Assembly: GCA_001899585.1 (NCBI GenBank)
Contig: MKWE01000056.1
Location: 1-64,000, forward strand
Direction: 5' to 3'
From: Rhodospirillales bacterium 70-18
GTDB lineage: Bacteria; Pseudomonadota; Alphaproteobacteria; Acetobacterales; Acetobacteraceae
DNA length: 64,000 nt
In this document: positions 27,818 to 36,755 of the stretch, piece by piece
Position numbering within the stretch: the first letter of the stretch is position 1
Layout: each line of letters begins with the position of its first letter
Notes under the pieces: model-generated
Seen by the model: only the letters and a program-made list of their open reading frames with translations
What the model was told of the DNA's origin: nothing
Databases searched by the model: none
Made by a program: the position numbers and the translations under genes

Positions 27818-28201
27818 ATGGACCCCAACCGCATCGCGCTGTTCGCGCTGGCCGACCGGCGGCTGGCCTGGGCCGACCGCCGCCAGCAATTGCTGGCCCA
27901 GAACATCGCCAATGCCGACACCCCCGGCTGGCGCGCCCGCGACCTCAAATCCTTCGCCGACACCCTCTCCGGCAAGACCCTGGCGATGGCCCCGGTCGCC
28001 ACCGAGGCCGGCCATCTTCCCGCCACCGCCTCCACCCGGCTCGACACCACCAAAACCAGCAACGACCGCGCACCCGACGGCAACTCCGTCCAGCTCGACG
28101 ACCAGCTCAGCCGCGTCGCCGACACCGAGACCACGCAGGCGCTGGTCACCGGCCTCTACACCAAATACCTCGGCATGTTCCGCACCGCGCTCGGCCATTG
28201 A
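27818..28201 (+). CDS. flgB: flagellar basal-body rod protein FlgB
   Basis: A 127-residue proximal rod protein, exported through the flagellar type III apparatus. The N-terminal rod motif is present as LLAQNIANADTPGWRARDL, and the C-terminal helix ends GLYTKYLGMFRTALG. It is the first gene of the plus-strand flagellar operon flgB-flgC-fliE-fliQ-fliR-flhB, divergent from the small hypothetical gene. About 146 bases between the two would hold both promoters; I could not pick a clear promoter there. Confidence 0.94.
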   Translation: MDPNRIALFALADRRLAWADRRQQLLAQNIANADTPGWRARDLKSFADTLSGKTLAMAPVATEAGHLPATASTRLDTTKTSNDRAPDGNSVQLDDQLSRVADTETTQALVTGLYTKYLGMFRTALGH

Positions 28202-28227
28202 TGCCCCGCCATCGCAGGGAGACCCGC

Positions 28228-28635
28228 ATGAACCTCACCAAAAGCCTCGGCATTTCCGCCGCCGGCATGGCGGCGCAGACCACCCGCCTGCGGGTGATCG
28301 CCGAGAACCTGGCCAACCAGGACAGCACCGGCAGCACCCCCGGCGGCAGCCCGTACCGCCGCAAGACCGTCGCCTTCGTGGACCGCATGGACCGCGCGCT
28401 GGGCACCGAGACCGTCGCCATCGGCAAGATCGGCCAGGACCCCTCGGCCTTCCCGCTGCGCTACGACCCCGGCAGCCCGGCCGCCGACGCCAAGGGCTAT
28501 GTGCGCACCCCCAACGTCAACAGCTTCGTGGAGGTGATGGACATGCGCGAGGCCGAGCGCAGCTACAACGCCAACCTCGCCGTCATGCAGGTCTCGCGCG
28601 GCATGCTCACCCGCGCCATCGACATGCTGAAGTAG
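28228..28635 (+). CDS. flgC: flagellar basal-body rod protein FlgC
   Basis: A 135-residue rod protein with the FlgC hallmarks: ISAAGMAAQTTRLRVIAENL, ANQDSTG, PYRRKTVAF, GYVRTPNVNSFVEVMDM and RSYNANLAVMQVSRGML. I use the ATG at 28228; the frame opens ten codons earlier at 28198, overlapping flgB. It follows flgB by 26 bases. Confidence 0.95.
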   Translation: MNLTKSLGISAAGMAAQTTRLRVIAENLANQDSTGSTPGGSPYRRKTVAFVDRMDRALGTETVAIGKIGQDPSAFPLRYDPGSPAADAKGYVRTPNVNSFVEVMDMREAERSYNANLAVMQVSRGMLTRAIDMLK

Positions 28636-28639
28636 CGCC

Positions 28640-28945
28640 GTGGCCGTCCCCACCATCGTCATCACCCCGGGTGCCGCCGCCCAGGCCTACCGCGCCGTCG
28701 ATGCCGGCACCGCCGGCGGCGCGCCCGGCGCCGATTTCGGCGGCGTGCTCTCGCGCGCCCTGCACGACGTGGTGAACACCGGTCAGCAGGCCGAGGCGAA
28801 ATCCATGCAGGCGATCGCCGGCGGCGGCAACATCACCGACGTGGTCACGGCCGTCTCCAAGGCGGAACTCGCCCTGCAGACCACCGTGGCCATCCGCGAC
28901 CGCGTGGTGCAGGCCTACCAGGACATCATGCGCATGCCGATCTGA
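28640..28945 (+). CDS. fliE: flagellar hook-basal body protein FliE
   Basis: A 101-residue protein joining the MS ring to the rod. The conserved C-terminal half reads ITDVVTAVSKAELALQTTVA, then IRDRVVQAYQDIMRMPI, typical of FliE. It begins with a GTG four bases after the flgC stop, so the two are coupled. The N-terminal half is variable and Ala/Gly-rich, as is common in the family. Confidence 0.92.
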   Translation: MAVPTIVITPGAAAQAYRAVDAGTAGGAPGADFGGVLSRALHDVVNTGQQAEAKSMQAIAGGGNITDVVTAVSKAELALQTTVAIRDRVVQAYQDIMRMPI

Positions 28946-28999
28946 CCGCCGCCCACCCCGCACAACCCACGCCTCCCCGCACAAAAAGGACGGGACGGA

Positions 29000-29272
29000 A
29001 TGCAGGAAGCCGATGTTGCCGCCATGCTGCGCGACAGCATGATGGTGGTGCTGAAACTGGGCGGCCCGGTGCTGATGGTGGCGCTGGCCACCGGGCTGGT
29101 GATGTCGCTGTTGCAGGCGGCGACGCAGATCAACGAGCAGACCCTGGCCTTCGTGCCCAAGGTGCTGGCCATCGGCGCCACGCTGGCGCTGTCCGGCGCC
29201 TTCATGATGTCCACCCTGAGCGACTTCGCCCACCGCATCTTCGACACCATGGTCGCGGTCGGCGGCTCGTGA
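29000..29272 (+). CDS. fliQ: flagellar export protein FliQ
   Basis: A 90-residue protein with two membrane helices (GGPVLMVALATGLVMSLLQA and VLAIGATLALSGAFMMSTL) and the FliQ motif LQAATQINEQTLAFVPK. It is part of the FliP-FliQ-FliR export gate. A 54-base gap separates it from fliE. Its stop overlaps the GTG start of fliR. Confidence 0.95.
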   Translation: MQEADVAAMLRDSMMVVLKLGGPVLMVALATGLVMSLLQAATQINEQTLAFVPKVLAIGATLALSGAFMMSTLSDFAHRIFDTMVAVGGS

Positions 29273-30057
29273 GCGTGGCCGACGCCGCTGCGGCCGCCGT
29301 GCTGGCCGGCCTGCCGGGCCTGGCGTTCGGCTTCGCGCTGGTGCTGGCCCGCGTCAGCGCCGCCTGCATGATGCTGCCCGGCATCGGCGAGGCGGAACTG
29401 CCCGCCACCATCCGCGCCGGCTTCGCGGTGGCGCTCACGGCGCTGCTGCTGCCGGTGCTGCAACCGATCCTGCCGGCCGAGCCGGCCTCGGTGTTCGCCA
29501 GCTTCGCCATGGTCGCCGCCGAAACCGCCACCGGGCTGTGGCTCGGCTGGCTGGCCCGGCTGGTCATGCTGGCGCTGCCGCTGGCCGGGCAGGTGGCGGC
29601 CTCCATGCTCGGGCTGGCCAACGTGTTGCAGCCCGACCCCACGCTGGGGCCGCAGACCACCGCACTGTCCCGCCTGCTCGGCGTCGCCGCCCCGGTGCTG
29701 GTGCTGGCGAGCGGGCTGCACGCGCTGCCGCTGGCCGCCCTTGCGGGCAGCTACCGGCTGATCCCGGCCGGCACGCTGCTGCCGGTGGCCGGCACCACCG
29801 CCGGGGTGGTCGCCGCCGTCGGCGACAGCTTCGCGCTCGGCGTGCGGCTGGCCGCCCCCTTCATCGCCGCCGGCATCGTCTGGCAGATCGGCCTAGGGCT
29901 GGTGTCGCGCCTGGTGCCGCAGCTCCAGGTCTATTTCGCCGCCATGCCCGGCCAGATCCTCGGCGGCCTGCTGCTGCTCGGCCTGCTGTCCAGCGCCATG
30001 CTCGCCGCCTGGCAGGCGCATGTGGCCGACAGCTTCCGCGCCCTGCCGGGGCTGTAG
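29269..30057 (+). CDS. fliR: flagellar export protein FliR
   Basis: A 262-residue membrane protein with about six hydrophobic spans, the third gate component. Typical blocks are ARVSAACMMLPGIGEAELPA near the start, LVMLALPLAGQVAASMLGLA in the middle and LVPQLQVYFAAMPGQILGGL near the end. The start is a GTG overlapping the fliQ stop (GTGA). The flhB ATG follows three bases after its stop. Confidence 0.94.
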   Translation: MSVADAAAAAVLAGLPGLAFGFALVLARVSAACMMLPGIGEAELPATIRAGFAVALTALLLPVLQPILPAEPASVFASFAMVAAETATGLWLGWLARLVMLALPLAGQVAASMLGLANVLQPDPTLGPQTTALSRLLGVAAPVLVLASGLHALPLAALAGSYRLIPAGTLLPVAGTTAGVVAAVGDSFALGVRLAAPFIAAGIVWQIGLGLVSRLVPQLQVYFAAMPGQILGGLLLLGLLSSAMLAAWQAHVADSFRALPGL

Positions 30058-30060
30058 CGC

Positions 30061-31116
30061 ATGGCCGAGGCCGCCGATGCCGAAGACCGCACGGAAGCCG
30101 CCTCCGCCCGCCGGCTCGACAAGGCGCGCGCCGAGGGGCAGGTGCCGCTGTCGCGCGAGCTGCCGGCGCTGGCCGTGCTAGGGGCGGCGGCGTTGGTGCT
30201 GATGATGGCAGCACCCCCCGCCGCCACCCGGCTGGCGCTGCGCCTCGCCTTGCTGCTGGAGCAGGCGGACCGGCTGAACCCGGTGACCGCCCTGCGCGAC
30301 GCGGCGCTGGAGGGGGTGCGCGCCGCCGCCCCCTTCGTGCTGGCCGCCCTGGTGGCCGGCAGCCTCGCGGTGCTGTTGCAGACCGGCTTCCTGTTCAACC
30401 TCTCGGCGCTGGGGCCGAAGCTGTCGCGGCTGGACCCGCGGCGCGGCCTGTCGCGGGTGTTCGGCTTCGCCGGCCTGCTGGAGGTCGGCAAGTCGGTGCT
30501 GAAGGTCGGCGCGGTCGGCTGGGCCGGCTGGCTCGCCCTGGCCGGCGCCATCCCGCAACTGCGCGACGCGGTGCTCTGGGACGCCGCCACCCTGGCCGAC
30601 CGCACGCTGCGGCTGGTGGTGCAGGTGCTGCTGGCCATGCTGGCGGCCCAGGCGGCGATCGCGGTGCTGGACGTGACGCGCGCGCGGCTCCAGCATGCCC
30701 GCGGCCTGCGCATGAGCCGCCAGGAACTGCGCGACGAGCACAAGGAGTCGGAAGGTGATCCGCAGATCAAGGCCCGCATCCGCCGCCTGCGGTTGCAGCG
30801 CGCCCGCCGGCGCATGATGGCGGCGGTGCCGAAGGCCACCGTGGTGGTTACCAACCCGACCCATTACGCGGTGGCGCTGGCCTACGACCAGGGGGCCGCC
30901 GGCGCCGCCCCGCTCATCGTCGCCAAGGGGGTGGACGAGGTGGCCGCGCGCATCCGCGCCCTGGCGCAGGCGCATGGCGTGCCGCTGGTCGCCAACCCGC
31001 CGCTGGCCCGCGCGCTGTATCCGCTGGAGCTGGACCGCGAGGTGCCGGCCGAGCACTACCAGGCGGTGGCCGAGATCATCGCCTATGTCTGGCGCCTGCG
31101 CGGGCGGGCGGCATGA
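30061..31116 (+). CDS. flhB: flagellar export switch protein FlhB
   Basis: A 351-residue protein that switches export from rod/hook to filament substrates. It starts with the charged motif DRTEAASARRLDKARAEGQV, has about four membrane helices, and then a cytoplasmic domain with the autocleavage site NPTH (N265) in VVVTNPTHYAVALAY and a C-terminus ending VWRLRGRAA. Its stop overlaps the cckA-like ATG by four bases, linking flagellar export to the cell-cycle kinase gene in one transcript. Confidence 0.96.
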   Translation: MAEAADAEDRTEAASARRLDKARAEGQVPLSRELPALAVLGAAALVLMMAAPPAATRLALRLALLLEQADRLNPVTALRDAALEGVRAAAPFVLAALVAGSLAVLLQTGFLFNLSALGPKLSRLDPRRGLSRVFGFAGLLEVGKSVLKVGAVGWAGWLALAGAIPQLRDAVLWDAATLADRTLRLVVQVLLAMLAAQAAIAVLDVTRARLQHARGLRMSRQELRDEHKESEGDPQIKARIRRLRLQRARRRMMAAVPKATVVVTNPTHYAVALAYDQGAAGAAPLIVAKGVDEVAARIRALAQAHGVPLVANPPLARALYPLELDREVPAEHYQAVAEIIAYVWRLRGRAA

Positions 31117-32951
31117 ACCTCACCCTGCCGCGCGCCGTCGCGCCGCCATTCCGCCTCCCCCGCATCCGCCTCCCCCGCATCCGTCTGCCCCGGCCCCGCT
31201 TGCCCCGCCCTCGCCTGCTGCTCCCCCGCTGGCTGCGCGCCCTGCTGCCGCAGCCGCCCCGGCTGATCGACCAGCTTGCCGGCGCCGAGGACGCGGTGCT
31301 GCGCGTGCTGTTCGAGGAGGCGTCCACCGGCGCGCTGATCGTCGATCGCGCCGGCCGGGTGGTGCGGGCCAACGCCCTGCTGCGCAAGCTGCTGGGCGAG
31401 GCCGGGGACCTCGCCGTCGGCGCCTCCGCCGAGCGGCTGTTCGACCGCGCCGGCCGCGACGCGGCGTGGGAGGCGGTGACCGCCCTGCTGGCCGGCCGCG
31501 CCCCCGGCCCGGCCAGCTTCGCCACAAGGCTTGCCGGCGCCGAGGACGCGCCCACCGTCAGCGTGGCGATGATCCCGCTGCGCGAGGCCGACCACCAGGT
31601 CAGCGGCGCCATCCTGCGCTTCTCGGACATCACCCTGCAAAAGCAGCTGGAGGCGCAACTGGCGCAGAGCCAGAAGCTGCAGGCGGTCGGCCAGCTGGCC
31701 GGCGGCATCGCGCACGACTTCAACAACCTGCTCACCGCGGTGATCGGCGCCGCCGATTCGATGGCCGCGCATCCGGGGCTGGACGGCGAGATGCGCGAGG
31801 ATGTCGAGCAGATCCGCACCAGCGCCGCCCGCGGCGCCGCCCTGGTGCGCCAGCTCCTCGCCTTCGGCCGCCAGCAGACGCTGCAACCGCGCGTGGTGGC
31901 GGTGAACGCGGCGATTGCCGACCTGTCCGGCCTGCTGCGCCGCCTGCTGGGCGAGACCATCCGCCTGGAGATGGAGCTGGAGCCGCCCGGCCGCACCGTG
32001 CGGGTGGACCCCTCGCAGCTCGACCAGGTGCTGGTGAACCTGGCGGTGAACGCGCGCGACGCCATGAAGCAGGGCGGCACGCTCACCTTGCGCAGCGGCC
32101 ACATCACCCTGTTCCGCCCGCTGGTGCGCGGCTCGGAAACCATCGCCCCCGGCCGCTACGTGATGATCGAGGTGGCCGACACCGGCGCCGGCATCCCGCC
32201 CGAGGTGCTGCCGCGCATCTTCGACCCGTTCTTCACCACCAAGCGCGAGGGCGGCGGCCACGGGCTGGGCCTGTCCACGGTGCACGGCATCGTGCGCCAG
32301 TCCGGCGGCTATCTGGGGGTGGAGAGCGAGCCGGGGATGGGCACGCGCATGCGCATCTACCTGCCGCGCTGGGAGGAGGCGGTGGCCATCCCGCGCCGGC
32401 CGCGCCCGGCCGCCGCTCCCCTGGCGGTCGCCCCGCCATCCGGGTCGCCTCCCGAATCGGGGCGCGACTCGGGCCGCGACTCGGGCCGCGAATCTGCCGC
32501 GTCGCCGGCCGGCCCCACCGCGCCACGCCCGTTCGGCCAGGGAGTGCCCGGCCTGGTGCTGCTGGTGGAGGACGAGGACGCCGTCCGCCGGCTGGCCGAG
32601 CGCACCCTGGCCCGCCACGGCTGGACCGTGCTGGCCGCCGACAGCGGCGAGGCGGCGCTGGCCCTGCTGGAGGCGCTACCGGGCGGGCAGGCGCCGCCGC
32701 TGGCCGCCATCGTCACCGACATGGTGATGCCCGGCATGGACGGCGCCGCCCTGGTGCGCGCGGTGCGCCAGCGCCTGGGCACGCCCGCGCTGCCGGCCAT
32801 CCTGGTCTCCGGCTACGCCGAGGAGACGCTGCGCCAGGACGTGGACGCCACCGCCACGGTGTTCCTGCCCAAGCCCTATGCGCTGAAGGAGCTGGCGGCG
32901 AAGCTGGCGATGGTGGCTGGGAGTGGCGGAATATTCCGAAATCAGGATTAA
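31113..32951 (+). CDS. cckA: CckA-like hybrid histidine kinase without membrane segments
   Basis: A 612-residue hybrid kinase. After a cationic tail of five pentapeptide repeats (R-L-P-R-I/P, residues 14-38) come a PAS-like domain (about 60-180) and a HisKA domain with the phospho-acceptor H201 in GGIAHDFNNLLTAVIG. A HATPase follows (N-box NLAVNARDAMKQGG, G-box GHGLGLSTVHGIVRQSGG), then a Pro/Ser-rich linker with S-G-R-D repeats and a receiver domain with D536 in IVTDMVMPGMDG. The order and HDFNNLL motif match CckA, which controls CtrA in alphaproteobacteria. Typical CckA has two membrane helices; none is visible here. Its place between flhB and recA agrees with related genomes as I recall them. 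Confidence 0.85.
   Translation: MNLTLPRAVAPPFRLPRIRLPRIRLPRPRLPRPRLLLPRWLRALLPQPPRLIDQLAGAEDAVLRVLFEEASTGALIVDRAGRVVRANALLRKLLGEAGDLAVGASAERLFDRAGRDAAWEAVTALLAGRAPGPASFATRLAGAEDAPTVSVAMIPLREADHQVSGAILRFSDITLQKQLEAQLAQSQKLQAVGQLAGGIAHDFNNLLTAVIGAADSMAAHPGLDGEMREDVEQIRTSAARGAALVRQLLAFGRQQTLQPRVVAVNAAIADLSGLLRRLLGETIRLEMELEPPGRTVRVDPSQLDQVLVNLAVNARDAMKQGGTLTLRSGHITLFRPLVRGSETIAPGRYVMIEVADTGAGIPPEVLPRIFDPFFTTKREGGGHGLGLSTVHGIVRQSGGYLGVESEPGMGTRMRIYLPRWEEAVAIPRRPRPAAAPLAVAPPSGSPPESGRDSGRDSGRESAASPAGPTAPRPFGQGVPGLVLLVEDEDAVRRLAERTLARHGWTVLAADSGEAALALLEALPGGQAPPLAAIVTDMVMPGMDGAALVRAVRQRLGTPALPAILVSGYAEETLRQDVDATATVFLPKPYALKELAAKLAMVAGSGGIFRNQD
31152..31226 (+). repeat. five tandem 15-bp units in the 5' end of the cckA-like gene
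   Basis: Units start at 31152, 31167, 31182, 31197 and 31212. The first two are identical (CGCCTCCCCCGCATC) and the rest diverge. They encode a repeated R-L-P-R-x pentapeptide, giving the protein a strongly basic, proline-rich N-terminus. Confidence 0.8.
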
Positions 32952-32953
32952 TG

Positions 32954-32968
32954 GTTCCTTTTATGTTC
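32954..32968. promoter_or_regulatory. LexA SOS box 1 of recA
   Basis: GTTC (32954-32957), seven bases, GTTC (32965-32968), beginning three bases after the cckA-like stop. It matches the alphaproteobacterial LexA operator and lies about 235 bp upstream of the recA start. Confidence 0.8.
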
Positions 32969-32987
32969 TTGCGCGCCGCCGTCGCCT

Positions 32988-33002
32988 GAACGTATATCGA
33001 AC
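32988..33002. promoter_or_regulatory. LexA SOS box 2 of recA (opposite orientation)
   Basis: GAAC (32988-32991), seven bases, GAAC (32999-33002): the same operator read on the other strand, 19 bases after box 1. Two boxes in front of recA would give tight repression. Confidence 0.7.
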
Positions 33003-33202
33003 GCGCCCGGCCGTGGCGGCCCGATTCGGCACCTCCCCCGTTCCGGCGTGTTTGGGGAACCGCCGCATTGCGGCGCCGCCATCGGGTGTGAGAGGGTAGA
33101 GTCCTGGGCGAATCCCATACCGGGATATGCCATGCTGACAACGAAGCCCCGGGGATGTCGCCCCGGCGGAACGCCGGCGACCGTGCCGCGCAGGAGATGG
33201 GT

Positions 33203-34240
33203 ATGGACAAGAACAAGGCGCTCGAAGCTGCGATGGTGCAGATCGACCGGGCCTTCGGCAAGGGCTCGATCATGCGCATGGGCGCCCGCGCGGGCGACGA
33301 GCAGATCGAGGTGATCCCCTCCGGCTCGCTCGGGCTCGACCTCGCGCTGGGCATCGGCGGCTTCCCGCGCGGCCGCATCATCGAGATCTACGGCCCGGAA
33401 AGCTCCGGCAAGACCACGCTGGCCCTGCACGTGATCGCCGAGGCGCAGAAGCGCGGCGGCACCTGCGCCTTCATCGACGCCGAGCATGCGCTGGACCCGC
33501 TCTATGCCCGCAAGCTGGGCGTGGACGTGGACAACCTGCTGATCAGCCAGCCCGATGCCGGCGAGCAGGGGCTGGAAATCGCCGACACGCTGGTGCGCTC
33601 CGGCGCCATCGACGTGCTGGTGGTGGACAGCGTCGCCGCCCTGGTGCCCCGCGCCGAGCTGGAAGGCGAGATGGGCGACAGCCATATGGGCCTGCACGCC
33701 CGGCTGATGAGCCAGGCGCTGCGCAAGATCACCGGCAGCGTCTCGCGCAGCAAGACCATGCTGATCTTCCTCAACCAGATCCGTATGAAGATCGGCGTGA
33801 TGTTCGGCAACCCGGAGACCACCACGGGCGGCAACGCGCTGAAGTTCTACGCCTCGCTGCGCCTGGAGATCCGCCGCACCGGCTCCATCAAGGACCGCGA
33901 CCAGGTGGTGGGCAACACCACCCGCGTGAAGGTGGTGAAAAACAAGCTGGCCCCGCCGCACCGCCAGGTGGAGTTCGACATCATGTTCGGCGAGGGTATC
34001 AGCAAAGTCGGCGAACTCATTGATCTTGGCGTCAAAGCCGGCGTGGTCGAGAAGTCCGGCGCCTGGTTCAGCTACGACAGCACCCGCATCGGCCAGGGCC
34101 GCGAGAACGCCAAGCAGTTCCTGCGCGACCACAAGGACGCGGCGGCGGCGATCGAGGCCAAGGTGCGCGACCAGGCCGGCGTGGTCACCAACATGATGCT
34201 CGCCACCCCGGAGAGCGAGGACGCCGAAGCTGCCGAATGA
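33203..34240 (+). CDS. recA: recombinase RecA
   Basis: RecA of 345 residues, the central homologous-recombination and SOS coprotease protein. Walker A is GPESSGKTT (about residues 63-71), the stacking region is [19 protein letters not shown], Walker B is [16 protein letters not shown], loop L1 is [10 protein letters not shown] and loop L2 is [20 protein letters not shown] start at 33203 because AGGAG lies 6 bases upstream; an in-frame ATG at 33197 and a longer frame from 33155 exist. Two LexA boxes upstream predict damage induction. The acidic C-terminal tail ESEDAEAAE is typical. Confidence 0.98.
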   Translation: MDKNKALEAAMVQIDRAFGKGSIMRMGARAGDEQIEVIPSGSLGLDLALGIGGFPRGRIIEIYGPESSGKTTLALHVIAEAQKRGGTCAFIDAEHALDPLYARKLGVDVDNLLISQPDAGEQGLEIADTLVRSGAIDVLVVDSVAALVPRAELEGEMGDSHMGLHARLMSQALRKITGSVSRSKTMLIFLNQIRMKIGVMFGNPETTTGGNALKFYASLRLEIRRTGSIKDRDQVVGNTTRVKVVKNKLAPPHRQVEFDIMFGEGISKVGELIDLGVKAGVVEKSGAWFSYDSTRIGQGRENAKQFLRDHKDAAAAIEAKVRDQAGVVTNMMLATPESEDAEAAE

Positions 34241-34691
34241 CGATCCTGCCGCCCCGTCAGGCACGGCGCCGGACGGCGACGACCGCGCGCTGATCGAGGC
34301 GGCGCGGGACGTTCTGCGCCGCCACCACCGCCCGTTCTGGCACACCGTTGCCGCCGCCCTGCGCAGCAGCGACGGGCGCATCTTCACCGGCGTTCATCTC
34401 GGCGCCACCGTCGGCCGGCTGTCGGTCTGTGCCGAGGCGGTGGCGCTGGGCCGCGCGGTGCTGGAGGGCGGCATCGCCCCCGGCGGCCCCAGCCTGCTCA
34501 CCGCCGTCGCGGTGCGCCACCCCAAGCCCGAGGAAGCCGACCAGAGCCACGCCGTGGTCTCTCCCTGCGGCGCCTGCCGGGAAATGCTGGCCGATTACGC
34601 GCCGGACGCGGCGGTGATCGTCCCCGGCCCGGACGGCGCGCCGATGCGGCTGCCGGTGCGGGCGCTGCTGCCGCTGCCCTATCGCAGATAG
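34230..34691 (+). CDS. cytidine deaminase-like protein, start codon unclear
   Basis: A zinc-dependent deaminase of the cytidine/blasticidin-S deaminase type, about 153 residues if it starts at CTG 34230. The zinc motifs are intact: C67-A-E69 in [15 protein letters not shown] and P-C113-G-A-C116 in [10 protein letters not shown]. The frame is open from 34197 but has no ATG, GTG or TTG before 34440, which is after the first zinc motif. An ATG at 34237 overlaps the recA stop (ATGA) but runs in another frame and stops after 18 codons. Either it uses a CTG start coupled to recA, or a small frameshift lies near its 5' end. Free cytidine or another nucleoside is the likely substrate. Confidence 0.65.
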   Translation: MPNDDPAAPSGTAPDGDDRALIEAARDVLRRHHRPFWHTVAAALRSSDGRIFTGVHLGATVGRLSVCAEAVALGRAVLEGGIAPGGPSLLTAVAVRHPKPEEADQSHAVVSPCGACREMLADYAPDAAVIVPGPDGAPMRLPVRALLPLPYRR

Positions 34692-34770
34692 GTATGCGGC
34701 ATGATGGTTATACATCATACCTATTTTCAGCCGCCGGCTTCCGGTGCAGGATGCCGGCCGGGGGAACGCC

Positions 34771-35550
34771 ATGACCGACACCGATCCGCATAACGTCGCC
34801 GCATCACTCTGGGCCGCCATGCAACAGGGCCGGCACATGCCGGCCGAATGGATGGGCCGGCTGGACATGAACCAGGCCTATCGCGCGCAACTGGCGCTGC
34901 TGGACCTGTACATCGCCGCCGGCGAGCGCCAGGCCGGCTGGAAAGTGGGCCTCACCGCCGCCGCCATGCGCCAGCAGCAGGGCGTGCACGAACCCTGCTT
35001 CGGCTTCCTGCTCGCCAGCGGCCAACGCCCGAGCGGCCATGCCTTCCGGTTTGCCGAACTGATCGCCCCCGGATTCGAGAACGAGCTCTGCCTGCGCATC
35101 GGCACCCGCCTGCAAGGCCCGGGGGTGACCCTGGCGCAGGCGGCGGCGGCGGTCACCCATGCCGCGCCGGCGCTGGAAATCATCGAAAAACGGGGTGCTT
35201 TTGCCGCCGATCTGGCGCTTTCCATGGCCGATAATGCCCAACAAAAGGCGTTTGTGACCGGCTCGGAGGTCCCGCTCACCCCTGCCAACCACGACCTCGC
35301 CGCCGCCGCGGTGGCGGTGCATGTGAACGGCGAGCTGCGCGAAACCGCCCCCGGCGCGGCGGTGATGGGGGAGGGGGCGATGCTGTCGGTGCAGTGGCTC
35401 GCCAACAAGCTCGCCGAGTTCGGCCGCGCCATCGAGCCGGGGGCGCTGATCATGTCCGGCAGCTTCACCAAGCAATACCCGATCGCCCAGGGCGACGCGG
35501 TGGAGTCCCGCTTCACCCCGTTCGGCACGGTGGCCGCCACGTTCGCCTAA
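34771..35550 (+). CDS. 2-keto-4-pentenoate hydratase family protein
   Basis: A 259-residue enzyme of the MhpD/4-oxalocrotonate decarboxylase family, which hydrate or decarboxylate 2-keto-enoates in catechol meta-cleavage pathways. Family blocks are AGWKVGLTAAAMRQQQGVHE, GFENELCLRIGTRL, PALEIIEKRG, FVTGSEVPLTP and GALIMSGSFTKQYPI. The ATG at 34771 follows GGGGGAAC. It stands alone: no ring-cleavage dioxygenase or aldolase is in the window, so the true pathway is unclear. It overlaps the convergent glycosyltransferase by four bases. Confidence 0.88.
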   Translation: MTDTDPHNVAASLWAAMQQGRHMPAEWMGRLDMNQAYRAQLALLDLYIAAGERQAGWKVGLTAAAMRQQQGVHEPCFGFLLASGQRPSGHAFRFAELIAPGFENELCLRIGTRLQGPGVTLAQAAAAVTHAAPALEIIEKRGAFAADLALSMADNAQQKAFVTGSEVPLTPANHDLAAAAVAVHVNGELRETAPGAAVMGEGAMLSVQWLANKLAEFGRAIEPGALIMSGSFTKQYPIAQGDAVESRFTPFGTVAATFA

Positions 35551-36755
35551 TCGGCGGGCGCCAGCATCGCCGCCAGCCAGGCCGCCACGGTCTGGCCGCG
35601 TTGCCAGTGCGCGCGGTGGATGCCGGCCGCGGCGGCCAGGGCGGGGTGGCGGGCCTCGGCGGCGGCGAGGGCCTGCAGCACCGAGGCGGGGGTGAAGGCG
35701 GCGAAGGTGGCGCCGGCGGCGTGGCCGGCTTCGATCTGATCGGCCATCCAGGTTTCCGCCGGCGCCACCACCGGCACGCCGCAGGCCGCCGCCTCGGCGA
35801 AGATGCCGGAGGTGCGCGCGGCGTAGGACTCCGGCTCGTACGGCAGCAGCATCAGCCGGGCCGCCAGCAGGCGGGCGTACCAGTCCTCGTGCCCGCATTC
35901 GCCGACATGCAGGAAGATTTCCATCGCCTCGGCCGCCGGCCCCAGCGCTTCGGCCAGGGCCGCCGCGCCATCGGGGTCGTTCACCTGCACCGCCACCCGC
36001 GCCCCCGGCCGCGTGGCGGCGAGCCCGGCCAGCACCGGGGCGACCAGGTCGCTGCCCTTCTCGCGGCGGAACTGGCCGGCGATGCACACATCCACCGGCG
36101 GATGCCGCCCCGCCGCGCGCAGCCGGTTCAGCTCGGCGGGCGGAGGGTAGCGCATCGGCATCGGCACCTGCCGGCAGGGCGTGCCGGACAGCGCCCGCAC
36201 CATCGCGCCCAGGCGCGGATCGACGGTGGCGAACAGCACGCCGCCGGCGGGTGCGGCCTCGCGCAGCCGGGTCGCGGCATGGCGGATGAAGCTGGCCTCG
36301 CCGGCGATGCGGCTGCGCCCGGCTTCCAGCCGCCAGTTGCGCTCGGCCATCACGAAATGGCAGGCCACGCGCGGGCGGGTGCCGGCCGGCAGGGTGGCCA
36401 GGAACTGCGCCAGGCCATGCACCGCCCATGCCTCGGCATAGGGCAGCAGCACGATATCCCCGGCCCCCACGCCGTCCGCCGCCAGGGCGGCGCAGTCGGC
36501 GGCGAAGGCGGCGGCCAGCGTGATGTAGTCCGACAGGATGCCGATGACCGGGTCGGTTTCCAGCACCGTCGAGGGCGCGTGGTGGAACGCCGGCACCGCG
36601 CCGGTCGCCGCCGCCAGGGCGGGCTGCACCCGGCGATGCGCGTAGAGCCGCAGCGCCACGCCGCTGGCCCGGCATGCCTCGGCGATGCCCTCGGATTCCT
36701 GGAGGTAGTGGGAATGCCGGTCGCGCAGCCCATTCTGGATACAAAACAGGCGCAT
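35547..36755 (-). CDS. glycosyltransferase (GT4-like, family 1)
   Basis: A 402-residue protein with a GT-B look. The N-terminal half starts MRLFCIQNGLRDRHSHYLQE. The C-terminal half has VDVCIAGQFRREKGSDLVAP (the linker strand and basic motif of group 1 transferases), then LMLLPYEPESYAARTSGIFA and EAAACGVPVVAP, the typical E-x7-E-like donor site. It probably transfers a sugar to an envelope polymer or lipid. The frame continues upstream to 37184, but that part overlaps the divergent amidase and lacks the fold. No neighbouring polysaccharide genes exist. Confidence 0.75.
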   Translation of the reverse strand: MRLFCIQNGLRDRHSHYLQESEGIAEACRASGVALRLYAHRRVQPALAAATGAVPAFHHAPSTVLETDPVIGILSDYITLAAAFAADCAALAADGVGAGDIVLLPYAEAWAVHGLAQFLATLPAGTRPRVACHFVMAERNWRLEAGRSRIAGEASFIRHAATRLREAAPAGGVLFATVDPRLGAMVRALSGTPCRQVPMPMRYPPPAELNRLRAAGRHPPVDVCIAGQFRREKGSDLVAPVLAGLAATRPGARVAVQVNDPDGAAALAEALGPAAEAMEIFLHVGECGHEDWYARLLAARLMLLPYEPESYAARTSGIFAEAAACGVPVVAPAETWMADQIEAGHAAGATFAAFTPASVLQALAAAEARHPALAAAAGIHRAHWQRGQTVAAWLAAMLAPAD

